Below, piece after piece: positions 25,508-34,145 of a stretch of DNA of 61,283 nucleotides. This DNA is from RGIG2041 sp045578865 (GTDB lineage Bacteria > Bacillota > Clostridia > UBA1381 > UMGS1253): assembly GCA_045578865.1 (NCBI GenBank), contig JAZNLB010000023.1, forward strand, positions 1 to 61,283, read 5' to 3'. The stretch's first letter is position 1. Every line of letters begins with the position of its first letter. The notes under the pieces are model-generated. The model ran no database searches and was not told the DNA's origin. It worked only from the letters and a program-made list of their open reading frames with translations. Position numbers and translations under genes: made by a program.

Positions 25508-26334
25508 TTGAGCAGGCAATTTTAGATGCAACACAAAGGCTCAAGGCGGCAGAGATTGAAAATCCGAGACTTGAGGCAAATGTGCTGCTGCAGGCGGTTT
25601 TGCATACAGACCGTATTCGGATTTTGCGTATGCAAAATCAAGAGCTGGATGCTAAAACTCAAATGCAGTATATTGATTTTGTCTCTCGCCGTATCGCCGG
25701 TGAACCAACGGCATATATTCTGGGGATAAAAGAATTTATGTCTTTGGAATTTGCGGTTTCTCCGGCGGTTTTAATTCCCAGACCGGACACGGAAATTTTA
25801 TGCGAAGCAGTTTTGGAGCGGGCGAAGGTGTATAATCATCCCCAAATTTTGGATTTATGTTGCGGCAGCGGCTGCATCGGCATCAGTCTTGCACATTTTA
25901 TGCCGCAATCGCGTGTAACGCTGATAGACAAATCCGAGGCGGCAGTAGCGGTGGCAAAGCAAAATGCCGCAACGCTTGCGCCGGACAATACCTCGGTGCA
26001 GACAGGGGATGCGTTTGCATTGGAAGGCGTATATGATATTATCGTATCCAATCCGCCCTATATTGAAACAAACCAAATGGCAACCCTGCAACCCGAGGTG
26101 CGTATGCACGAGCCGCATATGGCGCTTGATGGCGGTGAAGACGGCCTTGTGTTCTATCTGCATTTTGCGCGCAAATTTCGCCAAAGTTTAAAAGCGGGTG
26201 GTTTTTTGGCACTCGAAGTCGGGCACACGCAGGCGCAGACGGTGCGGGACTTGCTTGTGGAAAACGGATGGAAAAGCTGCGAAATTATCAAGGATTTAGC
26301 AGGTATAGAGCGTGTAGTTCTTGGTTACAAATAA
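25501..26334 (+). CDS. prmC: Peptide chain release factor N5-glutamine methyltransferase
   Basis: 277 aa. It methylates the Gln of the GGQ motif in RF1/RF2. The SAM-binding LDLCCGSGCIGISLA and the catalytic NPPY in VSNPPYIETNQ are present, with RPDTEILCE before them. The start ATG lies within the end of the DUF1385 gene, indicating translational coupling. prfA is not downstream here; a terminator follows. Confidence 0.94.
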   Translation: MVIEQAILDATQRLKAAEIENPRLEANVLLQAVLHTDRIRILRMQNQELDAKTQMQYIDFVSRRIAGEPTAYILGIKEFMSLEFAVSPAVLIPRPDTEILCEAVLERAKVYNHPQILDLCCGSGCIGISLAHFMPQSRVTLIDKSEAAVAVAKQNAATLAPDNTSVQTGDAFALEGVYDIIVSNPPYIETNQMATLQPEVRMHEPHMALDGGEDGLVFYLHFARKFRQSLKAGGFLALEVGHTQAQTVRDLLVENGWKSCEIIKDLAGIERVVLGYK

Positions 26335-26371
26335 TCGGTTTATGCATATACTGTATAAACCGATTTTTTTG
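26333..26371 (+). terminator. Terminator after prmC
   Basis: AATCGGTTTAT and ATAAACCGATT arms followed by TTTTTT; it begins at the prmC stop codon and ends just before the yunB ribosome site. Confidence 0.8.
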
Positions 26372-26387
26372 TTTGGAGGTGCATTGT

Positions 26388-27068
26388 ATGCGTCTGGGGC
26401 GCAGACCATCCGTGCGAATCCGTGTTTTTCCCGCGCACACAAGGCAGAAGTTTTCTTATATGCATACGCTTTTGCTTTTGTTTGTGCTTATTTTGATTTT
26501 GAGCATTACAACGACTGTGGTATGGCGCCGTGCAGAGGATGTGATGCAATCGGAGGCGGAACGCCAGGCGAGAAATCTGGCAACGCGGCTAATTCACGAG
26601 GCGGTGGATGTGCAAATTTTAAAATACAACTATGCCTATTGTGATTTTGTAACGGTGCAGACCGATGATGCGGGGCGCGTGCAGTCGCTTGCCGTCAATC
26701 CGGTAACGGTCAATCGCTTAAAAGCAGAGGTCGCCTTGGAGGTGGAAAAGCGCGTGAATCAGGTGCGGAAAATGACCATACAAATACCGATTGCTTCTTT
26801 GATAAGCGACAACAATGCGATTGGCTTCGGCCCTGAACTTACGGTGTATATTGAGCAGGACGGGTACTGCATTGTCGATTTTGAAAACACATTTCTTGCC
26901 GAGGGCATCAATCAGACAAAACACCAGATTGATATTGTGGTAAAAGCCAATTTTGCTTTAGCAAATTCTTTTGTCGGAAAGGGCATGGAAGTGCAGACAC
27001 GAATCCCCGTTGCACAGACGGTTATTGTCGGCAATGTTCCGGAAAGTTATTTTGAAATTCAGAGGTAA
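26388..27068 (+). CDS. yunB: Sporulation protein YunB
   Basis: 226 aa. A basic N-terminus, one membrane span (about residues 25-46), and an extracytoplasmic domain with QARNLATRLIHEAV, VNRLKAEVALEVEK, IQIPIASLI and VKANFALANSFVGKG-type blocks characteristic of YunB. In Bacillus the gene is mother-cell expressed and required for full sporulation. The start at 26388 follows TTTGGAGG. The gene sits alone between a terminator and repeat copy B. Confidence 0.88.
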   Translation: MRLGRRPSVRIRVFPAHTRQKFSYMHTLLLLFVLILILSITTTVVWRRAEDVMQSEAERQARNLATRLIHEAVDVQILKYNYAYCDFVTVQTDDAGRVQSLAVNPVTVNRLKAEVALEVEKRVNQVRKMTIQIPIASLISDNNAIGFGPELTVYIEQDGYCIVDFENTFLAEGINQTKHQIDIVVKANFALANSFVGKGMEVQTRIPVAQTVIVGNVPESYFEIQR

Positions 27069-27107
27069 AAGTTTATAAAAATAGTAGAAAATAGTTTTGA
27101 GTTGTGG

Positions 27108-27282
27108 TATAATTGACACATACAGAATTTTATTTCATAAAATTCTCAAGAGCTAACGCTCTTTTGTGCTCATTCGAGCACTGTGTCAATGGACGGCGTC
27201 GCAAAAATCTCCTTGCGAGCAAAGATTTTTGCTCCTGGTAAAATGATTTCGCGGCAGCTGAATTGAGGACGAATTTTATAAG
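27108..27282 (+). repeat. Structured intergenic repeat, family 1, copy B
   Basis: Second copy of the element at 156-331, in the same orientation. Hairpins: GAATTTTAT with ATAAAATTC, AAGAGC with GCTCTT, GTGCTC with GAGCAC, and AAAAATCT with AGATTTTT around TTGC and GCAA. It occupies most of the gap between yunB and the DUF512 gene. Confidence 0.75.
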
Positions 27283-27352
27283 GTAACATTTAATTGGGAA
27301 AAGGTATACAAAAAGCATTTTGAAATTTTAGAAACGGAAAAGATTATCGGAT

Positions 27353-28669
27353 ATGGAACATGCAAAAATTTACACAGTAGCACCGGGCAGCATCGCCGAG
27401 GAAATCGGACTTGAGCGTGGGGACTGTATTTTAAAAATCAATGGCACCAAGATTTTAGATGTGCTCGATTATATGTTTTTGAGCGCGGATGAGGCGCTGG
27501 AAATCGAGGTATTAAAAGCGGATGGACGAGCGGAGATTATTGAGGTGGAAACTGATTATGACGAACTCGGCATTGTCTTTGAAAATTCGCTTATGGACAC
27601 GCCGAAAAGTTGCCATAATAAGTGCATATTCTGTTTTATCGACCAGTTGCCGAAGGGCATGCGCGAGACAGTGTATTTTAAAGATGATGATGCACGCTTG
27701 TCCTTTTTGCAAGGCAACTATATCACGCTGACCAATCTTTCTGATAAGGATGTGGAGCGCATTATACGCATGCGTATTTCTCCGGTCAATGTATCCGTGC
27801 ACGCGACGGAGCCGCAGCTTCGCGCAATGATGCTTCATAACCGCTTTGCCGGCAATGTGTATAAAATAATGCAGAAACTGGCGGCACATCAGATTATGAT
27901 GAACTGTCAGATTGTGCTTTGTCCCGACATAAATGACGGGGTGCATCTGGACAAAACGCTTACGGAACTTGCGGCGCTTTCGCCGTATGTCAACAGTATA
28001 TCCGTCGTTCCGGTGGGATTGACAAGATACAGAGAGGGACTTTATCCGCTAAAACCGTTTGATAGTGCGCGCAGTGTGCAAGTGATAGAGCAGGTGGAAG
28101 CATATCAGCGTGTGTTTTTAGAAAAGTACGGCAAACGCATTGTCTTTTTATCGGATGAGTTTTATTTGATGGCGGACAAGCCGTTACCGCCGGCATCGGA
28201 GTACGAGGAGTTTTACCAAATTGAAAACGGCGTCGGTCTGATTTCCTCGATGAAAGAGGAATTTTATGAGGCGCTGGATGCTGTAAAGGTCGATAAATTA
28301 AACCGCACTGTCAGCATCGCTACGGGCGAGGCGGCAGCAGATTTTATATGCGAACTTGCCGATGCGCTGATGGCGCGCGTGCAGGGATTAAATGTTCAGG
28401 TATTTCCGATTCGCAACGACTTTTTTGGCGGTGGCGTCAATGTCAGCGGACTGGTGGTTGCAGGGGATATTCAGGCGCAACTGCAAGGCAAAAAGTTGGG
28501 CAAACGCCTGTTTATTCCGTCGTCCATGCTCCGTGCGGATGATGATGTATTTTTGGATGATGTTTCGCTTGGGAAACTTTCCGATGCGCTCAGTGTGCCG
28601 GTATGTCCCATAGACAATGACGGCGTACAGTTTATAGAAAAGATATTGGGATTGGAGGAATCGCTTTGA
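27353..28669 (+). CDS. DUF512 radical SAM protein with N-terminal PDZ domain
   Basis: 438 aa. Residues 1-70 form a PDZ-like domain (VAPGSIAEEIGLERGD). A radical SAM cluster motif CHNKCIFCF near residue 87 would bind a 4Fe-4S cluster. The DUF512 region with SVVPVGLTRYREGLYPL and the C-terminal SSMLRADDDVFLDD block complete the family architecture. The substrate is unknown. The gene is a standard partner of der in Clostridia; its stop overlaps the der start (TTGA). The ATG at 27353 has only a weak ribosome site (GGAAAAG). Confidence 0.93.
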   Translation: MEHAKIYTVAPGSIAEEIGLERGDCILKINGTKILDVLDYMFLSADEALEIEVLKADGRAEIIEVETDYDELGIVFENSLMDTPKSCHNKCIFCFIDQLPKGMRETVYFKDDDARLSFLQGNYITLTNLSDKDVERIIRMRISPVNVSVHATEPQLRAMMLHNRFAGNVYKIMQKLAAHQIMMNCQIVLCPDINDGVHLDKTLTELAALSPYVNSISVVPVGLTRYREGLYPLKPFDSARSVQVIEQVEAYQRVFLEKYGKRIVFLSDEFYLMADKPLPPASEYEEFYQIENGVGLISSMKEEFYEALDAVKVDKLNRTVSIATGEAAADFICELADALMARVQGLNVQVFPIRNDFFGGGVNVSGLVVAGDIQAQLQGKKLGKRLFIPSSMLRADDDVFLDDVSLGKLSDALSVPVCPIDNDGVQFIEKILGLEESL

Positions 28670-29991
28670 AACCGACCATAGCCATTGTGGGCAGACCGAA
28701 TGTCGGCAAGTCCACATTGTTTAATAAAATATTCGGTTCTCGTGTCAGCATTGTAGATGATACGCCCGGCGTAACGCGTGACCGTATTTTTGCTGAGTGT
28801 GAATGGCTCGGCAAGGCTTTTACCCTCATTGATACGGGGGGTATCGAGCCGAAAGCGGACGATACGATTTTAAAGCAGATGCGCTTGCAGGCTGAACTCG
28901 CCATTGATATGGCGCATGTGGTCATTTTTATGGTGAATGTGCGTGACGGTCTTACCGCCGCAGATGCCGATGTTGCTGCCATGCTGCAAAAGTCGAAAAA
29001 ACCGGTTATCCTTGCGGTAAATAAAGTAGACAATGCCGGTGCGCCGCCGATGGATTTTTATGAGTTTTACAACCTCGGTCTCGGCGACCCGATTGCCATT
29101 TCCTCTACGCACGGACTTGGCGTGGGCGATCTTTTGGATGCCGCATTTGAGCACATAGATGCCGAAGCGCTCGCCGAGGAGGATGAAGATGTATTAAAAG
29201 TTGCGGTGGTGGGCAAGCCGAACGCCGGCAAGTCGTCGCTGATTAACCGCATTTTAGGCGAAGAGCGTGTGATTGTCAGCGATATTGCCGGTACAACGCG
29301 CGATGCCATTGATACCTATTTTGAAAAAGACGGTAAAAAATATATGTTTATCGACACGGCGGGAATTCGTAGAAAAGCGCGTGTGGATGAGCAGATTGAA
29401 AAATACAGTGTTGTGCGTGCTTATGCGGCGATTGAGCGCAGCGATGTGTGCATCATTATGATTGACGGTGCAGAGGGCATCACGGAGCAGGATTCCAAGA
29501 TTGCCGGTTTTGTACATGAGAGCGGTAAGGCGAGTGTGGTTATCGTTAATAAGTGGGATTTGGTGGAGAAAGAAACAAACACCATGCATCACTATAAGCA
29601 GGATATAATGGACACGCTTGCATTTATGCAGTATGCCCCGATTCATTTTATGTCGGCAAAAACAGGTTCGCGCGTGGATAAGATGTATGAAATCATTGAT
29701 GCGGTGGCCCAGCAAAATGCGCGCCGTATCCCGACGGGCATGCTCAATGATGTCATTGCAGAGGCAACAGCAAAGGTACAGCCGCCCTCCGACAAGGGTA
29801 AGCGACTCAAGATTTACTATGCAACCCAGCCGTCCACAAAACCGCCGACATTCGTTATTTTTGTAAATGATAAGGAATTGTTCCATTTTTCGTATTTGCG
29901 CTATATTGAAAATCAACTCAGAGCAGCGTTTGGCTTCGAGGGAACGCCGATTCGGTTTATCATCCGTGAGAGAAGTGAAAAAGCAAAATAA
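28666..29991 (+). CDS. der: Ribosome biogenesis GTPase Der (EngA)
   Basis: 441 aa. Two tandem G domains: VGRPNVGKST with DTGG and NKVD in the first, VGKPNAGKSS with DTAGIRRKARVDE and NKWD in the second, then the KH-like C-terminal domain (YYATQPSTKPPTF). Acts in 50S subunit maturation. TTG start at 28666 follows TTGGAGG by 7 bases. Confidence 0.97.
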   Translation: MKPTIAIVGRPNVGKSTLFNKIFGSRVSIVDDTPGVTRDRIFAECEWLGKAFTLIDTGGIEPKADDTILKQMRLQAELAIDMAHVVIFMVNVRDGLTAADADVAAMLQKSKKPVILAVNKVDNAGAPPMDFYEFYNLGLGDPIAISSTHGLGVGDLLDAAFEHIDAEALAEEDEDVLKVAVVGKPNAGKSSLINRILGEERVIVSDIAGTTRDAIDTYFEKDGKKYMFIDTAGIRRKARVDEQIEKYSVVRAYAAIERSDVCIIMIDGAEGITEQDSKIAGFVHESGKASVVIVNKWDLVEKETNTMHHYKQDIMDTLAFMQYAPIHFMSAKTGSRVDKMYEIIDAVAQQNARRIPTGMLNDVIAEATAKVQPPSDKGKRLKIYYATQPSTKPPTFVIFVNDKELFHFSYLRYIENQLRAAFGFEGTPIRFIIRERSEKAK

Positions 29992-30015
29992 TGACTTGCA
30001 GGAGATGAGGAGAAA

Positions 30016-30678
30016 ATGCTGAATGTTTTTTTGACAGTGGGATTGCTTGTTGCACTCGTTGCCGCCTATTTGCTTGGCAGTTTAAATGCCTCCATTATTA
30101 TTTCGAATTTAAAAGGCTCGGACATCCGTAAGCATGGCAGCGGCAATGCCGGTGCAACCAATATGCTTCGCACCTACGGCAAAAAACTTGCCGTTGCAGC
30201 GCTTTTGTTTGATGCTTTCAAGGGTGTTTTGGCGGTATTGGTTGCAAACTTAATATTGGCTTATGCCGGTTTTGGCGCTGATACTATGTATTATCATGCG
30301 ATGCGTTGTGTGTCAGGTTTGTTTGTTGTGGTCGGTCATAATTTCCCTGTGTTTTTTAAGTTTAAAGGCGGCAAGGGTATCGCAACTTCTGCCGCAGTCA
30401 TTTTTATGCTTGATTGGCGTGTTGGACTGATTGTGTTATTTGCCGCACTTGCCACGATGGCAATCAGCAAATATGTTTCGCTCGGCTCAGTTGTCGGTGC
30501 ATTTACATTCCCGATATTCATTGCCGTTTTTACATTTTTAGTTGACAAGGACAACAACTGGCTGGTGTTTGGAACTTCTGTGATTATGTGTGCGCTTGCA
30601 GTTTGGCGCCATCGCGCGAATCTGGTGCGCCTTGCAAAAGGTACGGAATCCAAACTTGGCAAAAAGAAGGAGGCGTAA
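30016..30678 (+). CDS. plsY: Glycerol-3-phosphate acyltransferase PlsY
   Basis: 220 aa, integral membrane, using acyl-phosphate to make lysophosphatidate. Conserved loops: LLGSLNASIII near residue 17, DIRKHGSGNAGATNMLRTYG, and GHNFPVFFKFKGGKG near residue 105. The position between der and gpsA places consecutive phospholipid steps together: gpsA makes glycerol-3-phosphate and plsY acylates it. Confidence 0.96.
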   Translation: MLNVFLTVGLLVALVAAYLLGSLNASIIISNLKGSDIRKHGSGNAGATNMLRTYGKKLAVAALLFDAFKGVLAVLVANLILAYAGFGADTMYYHAMRCVSGLFVVVGHNFPVFFKFKGGKGIATSAAVIFMLDWRVGLIVLFAALATMAISKYVSLGSVVGAFTFPIFIAVFTFLVDKDNNWLVFGTSVIMCALAVWRHRANLVRLAKGTESKLGKKKEA

Positions 30679-30682
30679 CTCG

Positions 30683-31669
30683 ATGAAAGTAGCGGTAATT
30701 GGTTCAGGTAGTTGGGGAAGTGCAATTACGAGTCTGCTCGCATCAAAGGGATTTGATGTATGGCTCTGGTCATGGAAAGAAGAAGAAACAGAGCGTTTGA
30801 AGAAAGACAAGGAAAATAAAGAGTTTTTGCCGGGCGTTAAGCTCGATAAAAATGTTACCTTCTCGCATAGTGCAAAGGACTGCGTGAAAAACGCAGATTT
30901 GATTGTAACGGCAGCACCCTCACATGCGATGCGTAGTACTGCAAAAATCATTGCGCCGTATGTACAGGAAGGGCAGAGAATTGTCAATATTTCCAAAGGC
31001 TTAGAGGAGGGGACACATCTGCGCCTTTCGCAGGTAATCGCATCGGAAATTCCGCAGGCAAAAATTGCAGTAATGAGTGGCCCGTCCCATGCAGAAGAAG
31101 TGGGCAGGGGTCTTGAAACCTTAAATGTAGTGGCATCCGAAGATCTACAAACGGCGCAGTTTATTCAAGATACCTTTATGGTGCCGTATTTTCGTGTATA
31201 TACAAGCGAAGATGTAGCCGGCGTAGAGCTTGGCGGCGCGCTAAAAAATGTTATAGCGCTTGCAGCAGGCGTTGCAGTAGGGCTTGGATGTGGTGATAAT
31301 GCACTTGCGGCATTGATGACAAGAGGTATTGCAGAAATTGCCCGTCTGGGCATTGCGCTTGGCGCGCAACGAGACACCTTTGCAGGTCTTGCCGGCATCG
31401 GTGATTTGATGGTGACTTGCATGAGCCGTCATAGTCGTAATCGTACCTGCGGTGTTCTGCTCGGTGAGGGCATGAGCTTGGAGGCTGCAAAAGAAAAGGT
31501 ACACATGGTTGTTGAAGGCGTCGGTGCTTGTTATGTTGCCTATGATTTGGCAAAGCAAATGGGCGTAGATATGCCGATTGTAAACTGTATGTATAGAATC
31601 CTAAAAGGGACGCTTTCTGCAAAGGATGCGGCGGCGGAACTTATGGGGCGCGAAAAACGCGCTGAGTAG
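30683..31669 (+). CDS. gpsA: NAD(P)-dependent glycerol-3-phosphate dehydrogenase
   Basis: 328 aa. N-terminal Rossmann motif VIGSGSWGSAITSLLA, then VNISKGLE, SGPSHAEEV and the catalytic-lysine block GGALKNVIALAAG. It reduces dihydroxyacetone phosphate to sn-glycerol-3-phosphate for membrane lipids. Start 30683 follows AAGGAGG; only 4 bases separate it from plsY. Repeat family 2 copy 2 begins right after the stop, in the place where a terminator is expected. Confidence 0.96.
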   Translation: MKVAVIGSGSWGSAITSLLASKGFDVWLWSWKEEETERLKKDKENKEFLPGVKLDKNVTFSHSAKDCVKNADLIVTAAPSHAMRSTAKIIAPYVQEGQRIVNISKGLEEGTHLRLSQVIASEIPQAKIAVMSGPSHAEEVGRGLETLNVVASEDLQTAQFIQDTFMVPYFRVYTSEDVAGVELGGALKNVIALAAGVAVGLGCGDNALAALMTRGIAEIARLGIALGAQRDTFAGLAGIGDLMVTCMSRHSRNRTCGVLLGEGMSLEAAKEKVHMVVEGVGACYVAYDLAKQMGVDMPIVNCMYRILKGTLSAKDAAAELMGREKRAE

Positions 31670-31680
31670 TTCAAAAAGGT

Positions 31681-31765
31681 AAATTTTGTGTAATACTTTG
31701 TTGCAGGCCTGAGCCCGTACAAGCGTACTGTGCTCAGGCCTGCGTCGCGTCTTACAGCAAAATTT
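31681..31765. repeat. Palindromic repeat, family 2, copy 2
   Basis: An 85-base imperfect palindrome. Outer arms AAATTTTG..TAA and TTA..CAAAATTT; inner arms GCAGGCCTGAG and CTCAGGCCTGC; tip CCCGTAC, AAGC, GTACTGTG. Compared with copy 1, two stem pairs change A-T to C-G on both sides and one wobble becomes G-C. Confidence 0.75.
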
Positions 31766-31785
31766 CCTCTTTTTGTGGTGGTTTT

Positions 31786-31862
31786 GTAAGAGTGGATGTT
31801 ACCCGTAAAGCTTACTGTGTCAGCCTTTTTGCCTTGTACTGCATCCGATTTTCCTCTTTTTG
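31786..31862. repeat. Diverged second unit next to family 2 copy 2
   Basis: It contains TTTTGTAA, GGATG with GCATCC arms, and a tip CCCGTAAAGCTTACTGTG that resembles the copy 2 tip, ending ATTTTCCTCTTTTTG as the first unit does. Probably a decayed tandem member. Confidence 0.45.
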
Positions 31863-32135
31863 TCGGCGAAAATGGTGAAGTGAAGACGGTATATAATTGG
31901 ATAATATAATCTGATTTGATGCAGGGGATTCTTAAGGGGACGGCAAGTCCCCTTACGCCGTTTTAAGGGGGTTATAGGGGAGAATCGGAACGCTCCTATG
32001 TTTTGCTACTTTTGCATTCAAAAGCAGGCCCGTCCGCCAGGACAATAACAATCCCTTCGTCACAGCGGATACCGTAACACCTCCCTTTACACAAGGGAGG
32101 CGGATGCAGGTGAGATCACATATAAATCAAAACAC
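31863..32135. other. Intergenic region with short hairpins between gpsA and rplL
   Basis: No gene is supported. Hairpins at 31934-31954 (AAGGGGAC with GTCCCCTT) and 32080-32100 (CCTCCCTT with AAGGGAGG) resemble dispersed intergenic palindromes common in Clostridia. No tRNA fold was found. Confidence 0.45.
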
Positions 32136-32171
32136 AAAAAAACACCGTATGCGATTGCATACGGTGTTTTT
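32136..32171 (-). terminator. Terminator after rplL
   Basis: AAAAACACCGTATGC and GCATACGGTGTTTTT arms with a 4-base loop. It closes the rplJ-rplL transcript. Confidence 0.88.
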
Positions 32172-32189
32172 GAAGTTGTGAAACTGAAA

Positions 32190-32558
32190 TTACTTCAATT
32201 CTACCTTTGCGCCAACTTCTTCAAGCTTAGTCTTGATTTCTTCAGCAGCAGCTTTTTCTACGCCTTCCTTGATGGTCTTCGGAGCACCGTCAACGAGGTC
32301 CTTAGCTTCCTTCAGACCGAGACCGGTGATTTCACGAACAACCTTGATAACCTTAACCTTTTCAGCGCCAGCTTCAGCGAGAACAACTTCGAAATCGGTC
32401 TTCTCAGCAGCAGCTTCTGCCGGAGCAGCACCGCCAGCAACCATAACCGGAGCAGCAGCGGATACGCCAAACTCTTCTTCGAGAGCCTTTACCAGGTCAT
32501 TTACTTCTAAAAGTGTAAGGGTTTTGATTTCTTCAACTAACTTCATTACATCAGCCAT
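32190..32558 (-). CDS. rplL: 50S ribosomal protein L7/L12
   Basis: 122 aa, the factor-recruiting stalk protein. N-terminal dimerisation segment VMKLVEEIKTLTLLEVNDL, an Ala/Gly hinge near residues 38-52, and the C-terminal domain with FEVVLAEAGAEKVKVIKVVR and GLGLKEAKDLVDG. Preceded by ATGGAGG. It is followed by a strong terminator, not by rpoB. Confidence 0.98.
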   Translation of the reverse strand: MADVMKLVEEIKTLTLLEVNDLVKALEEEFGVSAAAPVMVAGGAAPAEAAAEKTDFEVVLAEAGAEKVKVIKVVREITGLGLKEAKDLVDGAPKTIKEGVEKAAAEEIKTKLEEVGAKVELK

Positions 32559-32632
32559 TTTAATAATCCTCCATAATTCTAAATACTTTCAGTTTACTGA
32601 AATTTTTTTCTTTGTTTTGAAACTACGCTGCA

Positions 32633-33139
32633 TTACTCAGCGGCAGCTTCGTCCTTGTTTGCAACTGCATCGAGTGTTCTAACAAGCTTGCTGATAGGTG
32701 CTTGCAAGCTGCCGAGCATTTTTGCGATAAGAACTTCCTTGGACGGAATGCTAGCGTACATTTCAACTTCGCTAACGGAAAGAACCTTACCATCCATGAA
32801 ACCTGCTTTAATGCTGACAACTTCATGATCCTTTGCAAACTTGGAAAGAACTCTTGCCGGAGCAACTGCATCGTCTGTGGAAACTGCGAGAGCGGTCGGA
32901 CCGTTTAAGATCGGATCGAGTTCGCTGAGACCAACTTCATTTGCGGCAAATCTTGTCAGAGTGTTTTTAACAACCTGATAGGAAACGCCTGCTGCTCTTA
33001 ATTCGTTACGGAGCTGAGTATCTTCTTCAACGGTAAGACCACGGTAGTCGAATAAAACACCGGCTTGCGCGTTTTTCAAAGTTTCAACGAGCTCTGCAAC
33101 AACTGCTTTCTTTTGTTCTAAAGCCTTTGCGCTTGGCAT
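32633..33139 (-). CDS. rplJ: 50S ribosomal protein L10
   Basis: 168 aa. Begins MPSAKALEQKKAVVAELVE, with FDYRGLTVEEDTQLRNELR and a C-terminal helix that anchors L7/L12 dimers. Synthesis is expected to be autoregulated through the L10 leader immediately upstream. AGGAGGTG ribosome site. Confidence 0.98.
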   Translation of the reverse strand: MPSAKALEQKKAVVAELVETLKNAQAGVLFDYRGLTVEEDTQLRNELRAAGVSYQVVKNTLTRFAANEVGLSELDPILNGPTALAVSTDDAVAPARVLSKFAKDHEVVSIKAGFMDGKVLSVSEVEMYASIPSKEVLIAKMLGSLQAPISKLVRTLDAVANKDEAAAE

Positions 33140-33173
33140 AAAGTTTCACCTCCTGATCATTTTACCATTCACT

Positions 33174-33312
33174 AAAAAACGGCTCTCCAAAGACAGGAGA
33201 GCCGAATTCAACATCGGATATAAAATCAACGCTCACCTCGGCAGGAAAGAAAACTTATTACGCACGAATGTGCACCTGCTGTCTTCGGAAGAAACTATTT
33301 AGTTTTAAGTAC
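33174..33312 (-). ncRNA. Ribosomal protein L10 leader (rplJ-rplL autoregulatory RNA) with terminator
   Basis: On the minus strand the conserved kink-turn core CCGAAGACAGCAGGTGC is followed by CCTGCCGAGGTGAGC, the L10(L12)4 binding signature. An attenuator hairpin follows at 33174-33204 (GGCTCTCC with GGAGAGCC, then T6). Excess L10 is expected to stabilise the leader and favour termination, as described in Bacillus. Confidence 0.88.
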
Positions 33313-33318
33313 TAAATA

Positions 33319-33347
33319 AGTATAGCACACAAAAGCGTGCTTGTCAA
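33319..33347 (-). promoter_or_regulatory. Promoter for the L10 leader and rplJ-rplL
   Basis: Minus strand: TTGACA, 17 bases, TATACT. It lies 17 bases beyond the rplA stop. Confidence 0.88.
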
Positions 33348-33363
33348 CCCTAATTTAGAAAAA

Positions 33364-34059
33364 TTAGATTTCTGCCTTAGACGGGTTGATTTTAATACCA
33401 GGGCCCATTGTGGACGCAACAGCAACACTTTTAAGGTACTGACCTTTTGCAGCCGCCGGCTTAGCCTTGATGATAGCGCTCATGAGGCTTGCATAGTTCT
33501 CAGTGAGCTTTTCTACACCAAAGGAAGCCTTACCAATCGGGCAGTGGATGATGTTTGTCTTGTCGAGTCTGTACTCGATTTTACCGGACTTGATTTCGGA
33601 TACTGCCTTGGTTACATCCGGTGTAACAGTACCGGCCTTCGGGCTCGGCATGAGACCCTTCGGACCGAGAACCTTACCGAGACGACCAACAACGCCCATC
33701 ATATCCGGGGTTGCAACAACTACATCGAACTCGAACCAGTTGTCGTTTTGAATTTTCGGGATGAGCTCCTCGCCGCCAACGAAATCAGCGCCTGCAGCTT
33801 CTGCTTCAGCAACCTTATCGCCTTTTGCGAATACGAGAACGCGAGCAACCTTACCGGTACCGTGCGGCAGAACAACTGCGCCACGAACCTGCTGGTCTGC
33901 GTGTCTGGAGTCAACACCGAGTTTAATATGAAGCTCTACAGTTTCGTCAAACTTTGCTTTGGAGGTCTTTACAGCCAAATCCAAAGCTTCTGCAGGCTCA
34001 TATAATTTAGACTTGTCGAACAGCTTTACACTGTCAGAGTAGTTTTTACCTCTAAACAT
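33364..34059 (-). CDS. rplA: 50S ribosomal protein L1
   Basis: 231 aa, full length. FDETVELHIKLGVDSRHADQ, VRGAVVLPHGTGK and the family signature with LGKVLGPKGLMPSPKAGTV are intact. L1 binds 23S rRNA helices 76-78 and often its own operon leader. It follows rplK by 86 bases. Confidence 0.98.
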   Translation of the reverse strand: MFRGKNYSDSVKLFDKSKLYEPAEALDLAVKTSKAKFDETVELHIKLGVDSRHADQQVRGAVVLPHGTGKVARVLVFAKGDKVAEAEAAGADFVGGEELIPKIQNDNWFEFDVVVATPDMMGVVGRLGKVLGPKGLMPSPKAGTVTPDVTKAVSEIKSGKIEYRLDKTNIIHCPIGKASFGVEKLTENYASLMSAIIKAKPAAAKGQYLKSVAVASTMGPGIKINPSKAEI

Positions 34060-34145
34060 ATTAACCTTTCCTCCTTATGTGGTTAAAACGAAATATACTC
34101 AAAATTTATATTTCTCCCACGAATTTGCGATTTGTCTTACACAAA

